This document shows, piece after piece, positions 1 to 6,643 of a stretch of 10,743 nucleotides of DNA. The stretch is taken from positions 1 through 10,743 of the forward strand of contig JAWXBD010000088.1 of assembly GCA_034439815.1 (NCBI GenBank), written 5' to 3'. The first letter of the stretch is position 1, and each line of letters opens with the position of its first letter. The position numbers and the translations under genes were made by a program. Under the pieces are notes generated by a model, which had not been told where the DNA came from, did no database searches, and worked only from the letters and a program-made list of their open reading frames with translations. The stretch is from JAEUIT01 sp034439815 (GTDB lineage Bacteria; Planctomycetota; Phycisphaerae; Phycisphaerales; SM1A02).

Positions 1-88
1 GCGCTCGCGTGCGGCGTCACGGCGCGCCGGTCGCCGTCAGAGCGCGACGCTGGCGGAGTTTTCTGCGCGCTTCATACTTGATGAATAA

Positions 89-316
89 TCCGGGCTAGGC
101 GAGACTCGGCTTGAAGCAGCGGCGCGCGCTGCGAAAGACGCAACAGCCCGAGCCGTCAAGCTCGCGGACAACGCCGAGAACATGGACCTCAGCCGACTCT
201 CGCAACCGACGGACAGAGATCTCGCACGCATTGAGGAATACAAAGCCGTGCGCGCGCTGCTGCTGGCGACGGAGCCGGCCGCAGCTTCAGCAACCGGCCC
301 CGCGTTCCCGCCATGA
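89..316 (+). pseudogene. Coding-like remnant of unknown function (Ala-rich helical C-terminus)
   Basis: This frame is open from the TAA at 86-88 to the TGA at 314-316. It reads like a real protein: alanine-rich and helical, with mixed Asp/Glu/Lys/Arg and mostly G or C at third codon positions, whereas the other frames here are Arg/Pro/Ser-rich. The only ATG in the frame is at 182, which would give 44 residues starting MDLSRLSQPTDRDLARIEEY. The coding character begins earlier, around 110, and also appears before the TAA (SATLAEFSARFILDE, about 38-85). I therefore read it as the end of a longer gene broken by TAA, or two fragments side by side. I do not recognise the family. It ends 55 nt before the next start and could once have belonged to the same transcript. 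Coding status is an inference from composition. Confidence 0.35.
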
Positions 317-371
317 AAACGTTCCACCGATCGCCGCTGAACGCTCGCCTTGCCGCAGAGTGGCGCAATCC

Positions 372-1136
372 ATGACTTCTCGCAGCTGTTCTCGCCTCTC
401 CCGCTGGCGACGACGTGGACTGATGTCGATCGGAGTCGGCACCACCCTGAGTGCGGGCGTTGCAGCGCCCTGTCTGTTCGTCTCGCCGCGTGCTGATGGC
501 GAACGTCATGATGAACCGATGCAAGACTGGCGGTGGCTGGGCGCGACGGCTTTGGATTTTTCCCCGGTCCCTTTTCGACTTCTGTCCGGACAACCGCTAC
601 CCAACCCTGCAACTGTAGTGCGCGGGGTCGGCGTGCTCGAGCATTACAAAGTGGGCCGCACCTCGGGCGTCCTCCAAGTGCAGCTTCACTGTGCGAGCGG
701 ATGGCCGTTCTACTCATTGGCGGGAGAGGCAGAGGAAACTGCGAAGGGCCATGTACGTTTTTCGCAGCCCGCCTCCTCGATTTGATGGCGCGGCGCCGCG
801 TCGAACGCCGCACGCTTCCCGCTGGCGGTTTGCGGCATGTCGACGTTGAGCTGCTGGGCGCGGGCGAAACGGAGACGTCGGCGGAATCAGTGTGTTTTGT
901 GCGGATACCTTTTGCGTGACGTCGCTCGGGCGTGTCCGGAATGCGGTGCGCCGGGTCCCGGAGCGCCGTCCTGCATCGCGATCATGAACCGCCGGGAGGG
1001 AAAGCGCTCACGAACTCCTCTTCTTGCGCTTCGCCGCCACCGAGCGGCTCCGCTTCGCCGGCAATGCCTCGATCGGCCCCAGCAGCCACTCGTGCGCAGC
1101 ATCGACTTCGACTCCTGCGAGAGAGGCGGACGCTGA
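372..1136 (+). pseudogene. Membrane protein with C-terminal zinc ribbon, interrupted by in-frame TGA
   Basis: ATG at 372 opens a frame that stops at TGA 783-785 (137 residues) but continues as sensible protein in the same frame to 1136. The N-terminus is basic (SRLSRWRRRGL) followed by one hydrophobic segment, about residues 19-36. A soluble stretch follows with GWPFYSLAGE. After the TGA come a second hydrophobic stretch (FPLAVCGMSTLSCW), an Arg run, then CVLCGYLLR and CPECG, a CxxC/CPEC zinc ribbon at about 894-952. I know this architecture from Phycisphaerae proteins: two membrane helices flanking a periplasmic part, then a cytoplasmic zinc ribbon. The TGA falls just before WRGAASNAARF, which resembles the segment entering the second helix in that family. 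The product may therefore be a dead gene, a stop readthrough or a base error. The last 128 nt run antisense into the ATPase gene, so the original stop may also be lost. There is no clear ribosome site. Function unknown. Confidence 0.6.
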
Positions 1137-2426
1137 AGAACGCGGAAGCTGTTGGCGGTTCAGGACGATCAGCCGTCGCAAAGCGCGCGGATGCTCGATT
1201 GCGGCCGCGTTGAGCGACCCCAGCTCTCGATCGAGCGTGCCTGGCGTCGTGTGGTCGGCGCACACCTGGATCAACTCCTCATTCCCTAAAGGAAAACGAG
1301 CCAGAAAATCGACTTCACGACCGTCGCTCGTCTTGACGTACGCGATGTCCGCGCCGCGCCGCTCAAGCTCGTTGAACACGACAGTCTCAAGGGCATGCCC
1401 CACGTTCGACCTGCCGCTCACGTCGAACGCCTCGATCATCCCGGGGTCGACTGGATAGAGCTTGCGCGGGTTCGTATTGCGACGCCGCTCCGAGTCCGTC
1501 GCGACTGGCACGGAACTGATCAGGAACGCGTCCAAGAGGTATCCCAGCATGGTGTGCACCGAGTCCTTGGCAACAGCGTGACCCTGCGAGCGGAGGTCTT
1601 CATAAAGTCGGTTGGCGCTGAAGCTGCCGGCAGGATTCCGCAACGCGTGCCGAATGATCCAGCGCAGTGCGGCGACCTGTGTGACTTCGTAGCGTTCGAC
1701 AACATCGCGAAAGAGCACGGTGTCGACGTAGCCTTGCAGCAACTGCATGCGCAGCGGGCGCGGAAGTCCCTGCGTTTCGGGAAACCCTCCTTCGACGAGA
1801 TATTCACGCACTCGTTTCTCCACAAACGATCGCTCGCTTGAAGTGAAGCGTTGTGGCGACTTCGTCGGTTCCTCGCCTCGATGGCGCAAAGACTCGCGGA
1901 AGCTGAAGGGGCGAATGACCGTTGCCATCGCGCGGCCTCGAAGCGAGCTGTGGATTTCGCGTGAGAGAAGCTTCGCTGAGGAACCTGAAATGATGAGCTC
2001 CACGTTCTCGGTGTCGAGGACGCGGCGCACAAACCGGTCCCAGCCTTCGACGAGCTGAATTTCGTCGAGATACCAAGAGACAGTTTCTCGTCCGCGCAGA
2101 CGCGGGTAGCGGCGATAGAACTCTTCGAGGAGCTCATCGAGTTGGCCCGAGCTGAGACCTGCGAGTCGGTCATCGTCGAAGCTGAGGTACACCGCTCGCT
2201 CTGGGGGAACGGTGGCACGTCGCGCGGCAACGAGCTGTCGCAGGAAGCAGGTCTTGCCAGCGCGGCGCATTCCGATGACTGCGTGCGCCTTCCCCGGCAC
2301 GGCGGGCAATTGCGCGTCGCGCGGAGTGAGTGACTCGGCTCGTGGCCCTTCTGCGGATCCTTCGACAGCCAAACTCAGCTTTTCGGCGAGGGCGGGAGGC
2401 AGGAGCATTCGTGAAGTATGCCGCAT
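1008..2426 (-). CDS. AAA_14/DUF4143 family ATPase
   Basis: A 472-residue AAA+-type ATPase. Visible features are the Walker A GMRRAGKT (about 52-59), preceded by a strand ending in IGM; the Walker B WYLDEIQ (118-124); a sensor-like strand IISGSSAKLLS (145-155); then SLRGR and the FSFRE block typical of this family. The C-terminal DUF4143 part resembles a PD-(D/E)xK fold: Glu347 in LETVVFNELERRG, Asp373 in REVDFL, and LIQVC at 385-389. That last motif has Gln where a nuclease would have Lys-type catalysis, as is common in the family. The tail is strongly basic (AKRKKRSS). Length is normal or slightly long. ATG at 2426 is preferred because AGAAGGA sits five nt before it; Met7 (2408) is the alternative. 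No neighbour shares its strand nearby, so it is probably monocistronic. Members are widespread and often horizontally spread; their cellular job is not settled, and I do not assign one. Confidence 0.93.
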   Translation of the reverse strand: MRHTSRMLLPPALAEKLSLAVEGSAEGPRAESLTPRDAQLPAVPGKAHAVIGMRRAGKTCFLRQLVAARRATVPPERAVYLSFDDDRLAGLSSGQLDELLEEFYRRYPRLRGRETVSWYLDEIQLVEGWDRFVRRVLDTENVELIISGSSAKLLSREIHSSLRGRAMATVIRPFSFRESLRHRGEEPTKSPQRFTSSERSFVEKRVREYLVEGGFPETQGLPRPLRMQLLQGYVDTVLFRDVVERYEVTQVAALRWIIRHALRNPAGSFSANRLYEDLRSQGHAVAKDSVHTMLGYLLDAFLISSVPVATDSERRRNTNPRKLYPVDPGMIEAFDVSGRSNVGHALETVVFNELERRGADIAYVKTSDGREVDFLARFPLGNEELIQVCADHTTPGTLDRELGSLNAAAIEHPRALRRLIVLNRQQLPRSSASASLAGVEVDAAHEWLLGPIEALPAKRSRSVAAKRKKRSS

Positions 2427-2440
2427 ATCTGTCCTTCTGA
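2421..2440 (-). promoter_or_regulatory. Shine-Dalgarno site and start of the ATPase gene
   Basis: On the minus strand AGAAGGA is followed by CAGAT and then ATG (2426-2424), a near-ideal ribosome binding site with 5-nt spacing. It is notable because the other genes in this window lack a recognisable site. It lies inside the 3' arm of the nearer palindrome, so a hairpin there would hide it. Confidence 0.65.
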
Positions 2441-2483
2441 CAAGGACAGTTACTCCGAAATCTGTCCGTACTGCAAGGACAGA
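2429..2483. promoter_or_regulatory. Tandem CTGTCC/GGACAG palindromes at the ATPase start (operator or mRNA hairpins)
   Basis: Two similar 21-nt imperfect palindromes lie 33 nt apart start to start. The first (2429-2449) has perfect 8-nt arms, CTGTCCTT and AAGGACAG, around 5 nt. The second (2462-2482) has arms CTGTCC and GGACAG, extended to 7 nt by T2461 and A2483. The two units agree at 16 of 21 positions. Seen from the ATPase gene (minus strand), the nearer unit ends two nt before the ATG, and its 3' arm contains the only strong Shine-Dalgarno sequence in the window (AGAAGGA). Protein binding here, or folding of the leader RNA, would block translation or transcription of the ATPase. Autoregulation is an inference; the palindromes themselves are directly visible. 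Confidence 0.7.
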
Positions 2484-2696
2484 ACTGGCAGCTGGAATGC
2501 GGCGCTCGGGGCCGCGTCGATCAGGGTGCAGGCCGGAGCCTCAGCCGGGGTGTGCGACGGGCTCGTCGATCAAGAGTTGTTCAACGCGTCGTACGGCGGC
2601 GCGTTTGCGGACTCCGGACTCGCGTGGCATGACCTCAATGGCCTGATGCCGAATCCAAAGCCGGCACCAGACTGGGCGAAGGCGTCGCTTCATTGA
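2484..2696 (+). pseudogene. Orphan coding-like fragment between the ATPase and the membrane protein
   Basis: The frame ending at TGA 2694-2696 reads as balanced, protein-like sequence (for example GLVDQELFNASYGGAF and GLAWHDLNGLMPNPKPAP), in contrast with the Arg/Ser-rich alternatives. The frame can be opened by an ATG at 2418, but residues 1-22 of that reading come from the palindromes (TGTCC gives Cys-Pro, AAGGAC gives Lys-Asp). The zinc-finger-like CPSDKD...CPYCKD is therefore probably fortuitous. I do not recognise the family; it may be the 3' end of a lost gene. From 2697 to about 2903 no frame in either direction gives a convincing product, and I see no RNA gene there. Confidence 0.3.
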
Positions 2697-2903
2697 CGGG
2701 CGCAGAGCGCCATACTCTTGCTACGGGGAAGCTCTGGCGTGGCGTGCGTTGCGGCGTTCACACCGCACTGGCTGGCAGTTTCGGTCGGTCTCTCAAGTTG
2801 AATCGCATCCTCGGTGCGCCTGACGTATCGCGGTTGCCGATACGCTCGGCGTATTACCGTCCCGCGGGGACCACGGCGTCGACCAGCTTCGCCGACGGCA
2901 TAG

Positions 2904-3795
2904 CCACTGTCGTTCGCCAATCCCGAGATTCTTCATCAATTGCTCAACGACGAATTGCAAGCGAAGGCCGAGGCGTCCGGGCGCGGTGTGGACGCAGCCA
3001 TGGCCACCGAACTGTTGCATGCCTTTGGCCGACCCGTCGATGTTGCGGCGCGCTATCGCCCGACGCTGACCATCATCGATCCCGCCGACGGATACGCGTT
3101 TCGCCGCGTAACTGTCATCGGTCTGGCGATCATCTGGCGCGGGAATGCTGCAGTGCCTGTACGAACCGATCGGTTCCTTCTCCGATCTGCTCCGAGCGCT
3201 CGGGCAGTGGTGGGGGCTCGTGATTCAATCCATGTGGTGGCCGGGCGTGCTGGTTGTCGGTTTCGGCGCTGCTGCGTGGTCGCGCCGCCGATGGCCGAGT
3301 ACCGCAGAATGGAAACCGCGCGCCGGCGATCGCATTCAAGGAGGCCGCGCAGCCTTGGTGCTGGCGATCGTCGGCATCCTGTGCGGGGTGTTTGTGCTCA
3401 TCGATCCTCGCTGGCTGCTGGATGTTGGCTGGGGCGGTCGGGCAGCGCCCGCTGCATACGAGGCGCTGACATACACCGACACATTTCTTCAGCGGCAGGC
3501 GCCGTTCTTGCTTGTGCTGATCCTGCTCAACATTCCCGTGCTGATCACCGTCATTGTGCACGGACGCTGGTCGCCCTTCTTGCGACGCGTTGAAACTGGA
3601 CTGAGCTTGGTCGACTGCGCTGCGATGGCGTGGACCGTCGTGGATGGTCCGGTGTTTAACGTGCCAGCGAGCGACCGCACGGTGAAGTTCTTCCTGGTGC
3701 TCATCATCGCTTTCACGCTGATTCACATGGGCATCAGACTGCACCGGAAGGTCAGGCCGGCGCCGAGCCGACAGCTGCAAGGGGGCAGTCTCTAG
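2904..3795 (+). pseudogene. Multi-pass membrane protein with HAAS-like N-terminus, frameshifted
   Basis: Two adjacent frames make one recognisable protein. From the TAG at 2901-2903 to about 3143 the frame gives a soluble, helical segment ending in HAFGRPVDVAARYRP and IIDPADG, matching the cytoplasmic domain of membrane proteins often encoded beside PadR regulators (HAAS/DUF1700-like). The next frame, from about 3142, gives roughly five hydrophobic segments (near WWPGVLVVGFGAAAW, LVLAIVGILCGVFVLI, FLLVLILLNIPVLITVIV, LVDCAAMAWTVV, FFLVLIIAFTLIHMGI) and stops at TAG 3793-3795. The join needs one base fewer or two more within about 3135-3145 (TGGCGCGGGA). The only start codon near the left end is TTG 2940, and the first part of the family domain seems missing, so the gene may also be 5' truncated. 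ATG 3145 could express the membrane half alone. No PadR gene is visible beside it. Confidence 0.6.
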
Positions 3796-3944
3796 CACAG
3801 ATACCACTTCCAGTCGTGGATCTCGCTCCGCGAAGCGAAGCCCAGCGAGCGCATCGACATGGGCGGCAACGTGTGGAACTCGTGATGAGGGCGGAGATGG
3901 CGCAAGCGAAGGTCAAAGCAGCGGCCACTGCGCCGTGGAAGTGA
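3796..3944 (+). other. Short peptide remnants after the membrane protein gene
   Basis: Directly after the TAG at 3793-3795, the same frame runs for 29 codons (HRYHFQSWISLREAKPSERI, then DMGGNVWNS) to TGA 3883-3885, with a composition typical of real protein. An ATG overlapping that stop (TGATG, ATG at 3885) opens a 19-codon ORF, MRAEMAQAKVKAAATAPWK, ending at 3944. The first piece has no start codon near its beginning. It may be a remnant of another gene or an extension of the membrane protein by stop readthrough. Neither piece is recognised. Confidence 0.25.
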
Positions 3945-3945
3945 C

Positions 3946-3973
3946 GAGCGCTCTTCGCTCTACTTCTTGCTTT
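3946..3973 (+). terminator. Possible weak hairpin downstream of the remnants
   Basis: GAGCG (3946-3950) and CGCTC (3956-3960) form a 5-bp stem around CTCTT, followed by a T-rich but interrupted tract (TACTTCTTGCTTT). It lies between the + strand remnants and the convergent 3' end of cgl. The stem is short and the T tract imperfect, so function as a terminator is doubtful. Confidence 0.2.
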
Positions 3974-3979
3974 ACGCGC

Positions 3980-5185
3980 TCACACCTTCTTCAGCCCGCG
4001 CTCCAGATCCGCAATCAGATCATCTGGATGCTCGATGCCGACCGACAGGCGCACCAGCGTGTCGCTGATGCCGAGCTTCGCGCGGTTCTCCGGCGGCACG
4101 CTCGCGTGCGTCATGATCGCCGGGTGCTCGATCAGACTCTCGACGCCGCCGAGGCTTTCGGCGAGCGCGAACACCGACACGTTCTCGAGGAAGCGCCGGC
4201 TCTCGGCGAGCCCGCCCTTCAGGAACATCGTGATCATGCCGCCGAATGCGGGCCGGCCGTCGAGGCGCATCTGGAGCCCCGCGAGCGAGTGCTGCGGATG
4301 GCTGCGCAGGCCGGGGTACACGACGCGCTCGACTTTCGGCTGCTTCTCGAGCCATTCGGCAATGGCCATCGCGCTCGTGCAATGGCGCTGCATGCGCACC
4401 GCGAGTGTCTTCATGCCGCGCAGCGCGAGATACGCGTCGAACGGCCCCATCACGCTCCCGATCGCGTTCTGCATGAAACGAAGTTTCTCGGCCAGTTCCT
4501 TGTGCCGTGTGACGAGCACACCGCCGACCGTGTCGCTGTGACCGCCCAGATACTTCGTCGCCGAATGCATCACGATGTCGATGCCGACTTCGAGGGGCCG
4601 CTGCAGGATCGGACTCGCGAACGTGTTGTCACACACCGTGATCGCGCCGTGCTTCTTGCCGATGCGGGCGATCTCCGCGAGATCCGCGAGCTTGAGCGTG
4701 GGATTCGTCGGCGTCTCCGTCCAGATCATCTTCGCCTTGTGCTTGACGACTGCTTCTTCGATCCTCTTCGGATCGGTCATGTCGACGTAGACAGGCTTCA
4801 GTCCCATCGATCGCTCGCGCACGCGGCTGAACAGCCGATACGTGCCGCCGTACATGTCGTCCATCGCGACGAGCGCGTCGCCTGTGTCGAGCAGTTCAAG
4901 ACACGTGCCGGTCGCGGCAAGGCCCGAAGCGAACGCGAAGCCGCCGCATGTGCGCTCGTCGTCCTCGCTGAGGCCGCTTGACTCAAGATTCGCAATGCAG
5001 CGTTCGAACGCGAAGCGCGTCACGTTGTGGCTGCGCGAGTACTCGAAGCCTTTATGAACGCCAGGCGACTCCTGCGCGAACGTCGACGACGTGCAGATCG
5101 CGGGCATCACAGCACCGGTCGTGGGATCGGGATGCTGGCCTCCGTGAATGCAGCGCGAGGAGAGATGAAGCGGGTCGTGTGCCAT
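3980..5185 (-). CDS. cgl: Cystathionine gamma-lyase/gamma-synthase-type PLP enzyme
   Basis: A 401-residue member of the Cys/Met metabolism PLP-dependent family (fold type I), of full length. The cofactor lysine is Lys211 in SATKYLGGHSD; Asp186 in CDNTFASP would bind the pyridine nitrogen; YSRSHNVTR (49-57) and MYGGTYRLF (111-119) form the neighbouring-subunit phosphate and stacking elements. The C-terminus has SLGGVESLIEHPAIMTHAS and LGISDTLVRLSVGIE. The motifs fit gamma-lyases at least as well as gamma-synthases. The decisive hint is the neighbour: cystathionine beta-synthase lies 15 nt upstream on the same strand, so this enzyme most likely cleaves cystathionine to cysteine, 2-oxobutyrate and ammonia in the cytoplasm. 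ATG at 5185 is the only sensible start. The short gap contains a run of seven T and no Shine-Dalgarno, so translation may depend on the upstream gene. MetB-like synthase activity cannot be excluded from sequence alone. Confidence 0.93.
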   Translation of the reverse strand: MAHDPLHLSSRCIHGGQHPDPTTGAVMPAICTSSTFAQESPGVHKGFEYSRSHNVTRFAFERCIANLESSGLSEDDERTCGGFAFASGLAATGTCLELLDTGDALVAMDDMYGGTYRLFSRVRERSMGLKPVYVDMTDPKRIEEAVVKHKAKMIWTETPTNPTLKLADLAEIARIGKKHGAITVCDNTFASPILQRPLEVGIDIVMHSATKYLGGHSDTVGGVLVTRHKELAEKLRFMQNAIGSVMGPFDAYLALRGMKTLAVRMQRHCTSAMAIAEWLEKQPKVERVVYPGLRSHPQHSLAGLQMRLDGRPAFGGMITMFLKGGLAESRRFLENVSVFALAESLGGVESLIEHPAIMTHASVPPENRAKLGISDTLVRLSVGIEHPDDLIADLERGLKKV

Positions 5186-5200
5186 AAAAAAAGTTCGCGC

Positions 5201-6592
5201 TCAGGGCAGTTGCTTGCGGAGGTAATTGATCAGATCGATCTTCGTGATCAGGCCGTAAAAATGCTTCTCGTCCGCCACGATCGCGACGCGGTCGGCGCGA
5301 AAGATCGGGATAAGCTCACCCAGCGCGGCCTTCGGCTTGATCGTCTCCAGCCGGCTCGACATGAACTCGCGCACTTCCTTCGTCGCGTTGCTCTGGTCTT
5401 CGATGAGCGCCATCAGGATGTCGCTCTCATCAATGATGCCGACGACCTTGTCGTCCGCGTCGACCACGGCGAGCTGGCTCACGCCGAACATGCGCATGCG
5501 CTTGATCGCCTGCGCGATCGGCGCCTCGGGCTCGCTGCAGAAGTCTTCGCGCTCCAGATGCCGCCGCGCGATGAGGTCGCGCAGATCGTTGTACTTCGGG
5601 CGGTCGATGAATCCGTTGTCGACCATCCAGAAATCGTTGTACATCTTCGACAGATACTTCGCGCCGCTGTCGCAGATGAGCGTGACGACGCGCTTGGGCG
5701 ACTTCTGCTCGCGGCAATACCGCAGCGCGGCGGCGAACAGCGTGCCGACGGACGATCCTGCGAGAATGCCTTCCTTCTTCAGCAGCTCGCGCGCCGCGTG
5801 GAACGATTCGCTGTCCGGAATCGTGTAGCCCTTCGTGATGAGCGACAGTTCGAGGATCGGCGGCACGAAGTCTTCGCCGATGCCTTCGACGAGCCACGAG
5901 CCCGGCTCGATGTGCTTGTTCTCATTCACGAGCGGCGTCAGGATCGAACCGAGCGGATCAGCGAGAATCATTTCGACCGCCGGATTGCGGGCGCGCAGGA
6001 ATGTGCCGACGCCGGTCATCGTTCCGCCTGAGCCGACGCCCGCGACGAATGCGTCGATCTTCCCTTCCATCTGATCCCAGATCTCGGGGCCGGTCGTTTC
6101 TAGGTGCGCTTTGAAGTTCGCCTTGTTGCCGAACTGATTGACATAAAACCCGTCGCACTCTTTCGCAATGCGCTCGGCCATGTCTTGGTAGTACTCAGGG
6201 TGACCCTTGCCCACGTCAGAGCGCGTCAGCACGACGTCCGCGCCCATCGCCTTCAGATGGCTGACTTTCTCATCGCTCATCTTGTCCGGTACGACGACGG
6301 TGAGCTTGTAGCCTTTCTGACCGGCCACGAGCGCGAGTGCAATACCGGTGTTGCCCGCCGTTGCTTCGACGATGCGCGAACCGGGCCGCAGCTTCCCTTC
6401 GCGCTCCGCCGCTTCGATCATCGACACCGCAATGCGGTCCTTGATCGAGTTGCCCGGATTGAGCGACTCCAGTTTGACAAAGAGGCGGCAGGGACCGGTG
6501 TCGATCCGCGTGATCTCAAGGAGCGGCGTGTTGCCGATCATCTCAAGGACATTGCGGAAAACGGGAGCGCGCGGAGGGGTCGGCATGGACAC
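5201..6592 (-). CDS. cbs: Cystathionine beta-synthase with C-terminal CBS domain pair
   Basis: A 463-residue PLP enzyme (fold type II) that condenses homocysteine with serine (or O-acetylserine) to cystathionine. The catalytic part covers about residues 10-335: NTPLLEI, the PLP lysine Lys51 in NSIKDRIAVSM, the substrate loop EATAGNTG (76-83), the phosphate-binding GVGSGGT (185-191), ADPLGS (211-216), EGIGEDF (236-242) and CDSGAKYLS. Residues about 346-463 form two CBS motifs (FGVSQLAVVDADDKVVGIID and the final GLITKIDLINYL), which distinguish it from plain cysteine synthase and could bind an adenosyl ligand as a regulator. No N-terminal haem domain is present. The frame opens with GTG at 6592; ATG two codons on (6586) is equally plausible. 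It is first in an operon with the lyase and divergent from rsmJ, with 51 nt between starts; a small palindrome lies in that gap. Confidence 0.95.
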   Translation of the reverse strand: MSMPTPPRAPVFRNVLEMIGNTPLLEITRIDTGPCRLFVKLESLNPGNSIKDRIAVSMIEAAEREGKLRPGSRIVEATAGNTGIALALVAGQKGYKLTVVVPDKMSDEKVSHLKAMGADVVLTRSDVGKGHPEYYQDMAERIAKECDGFYVNQFGNKANFKAHLETTGPEIWDQMEGKIDAFVAGVGSGGTMTGVGTFLRARNPAVEMILADPLGSILTPLVNENKHIEPGSWLVEGIGEDFVPPILELSLITKGYTIPDSESFHAARELLKKEGILAGSSVGTLFAAALRYCREQKSPKRVVTLICDSGAKYLSKMYNDFWMVDNGFIDRPKYNDLRDLIARRHLEREDFCSEPEAPIAQAIKRMRMFGVSQLAVVDADDKVVGIIDESDILMALIEDQSNATKEVREFMSSRLETIKPKAALGELIPIFRADRVAIVADEKHFYGLITKIDLINYLRKQLP

Positions 6593-6607
6593 TTCGGAGT
6601 GTATCGG

Positions 6608-6620
6608 GGTTGATTCAACC
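6608..6620. promoter_or_regulatory. Small palindrome in the cbs/rsmJ divergent gap
   Basis: GGTTGA and TCAACC flank a single T, giving a 13-bp dyad 15 nt in front of the cbs GTG start and 23 nt before the rsmJ start, in a gap of only 51 nt. It could be an operator for the sulfur operon. No promoter boxes can be assigned with confidence; function is an inference from position. Confidence 0.35.
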
Positions 6621-6643
6621 GGTGGGTTCAGGGTCGTCGTCCG

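Noticed and set aside
581..595. TGTCCGGACA palindrome resembling the ATPase operator arms
   Set aside because: It lies inside the coding stretch LSGQP of the zinc-ribbon gene, lacks the 21-nt spacing and is a common GC-rich motif.
783..785. TGA as selenocysteine codon
   Set aside because: The position is before a membrane helix with no catalytic context, and I see no convincing SECIS-type hairpin directly downstream; mutation or error is simpler.
37..813. Long minus-strand open frame of 258 codons
   Set aside because: It is Arg/Ser/Ala-rich without any domain signal and lies opposite frames with better protein character; it is a GC-rich shadow.
2418..2483. Zinc-finger-like CPSDKD...CPYCKD peptide
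   Set aside because: The Cys pairs arise from the two CTGTCC/AAGGACAG palindromes read in frame, so a metal site is not needed to explain them.
2697..2903. Possible PadR regulator upstream of the HAAS-like membrane protein
   Set aside because: PadR genes often precede this family, but no winged-helix motif is visible in any frame here.
3935..4981. Long + strand open frames opposite cgl and similar ones opposite cbs (5027-6613)
   Set aside because: They are antisense shadows of well-conserved enzymes; their His/Arg/Glu/Ala-rich sequence mirrors the real codons.
4990..5020. tRNA-like GTTCGAAC segment
   Set aside because: It is inside the conserved cgl coding sequence and no cloverleaf arms surround it; no tRNA gene was found in the window.
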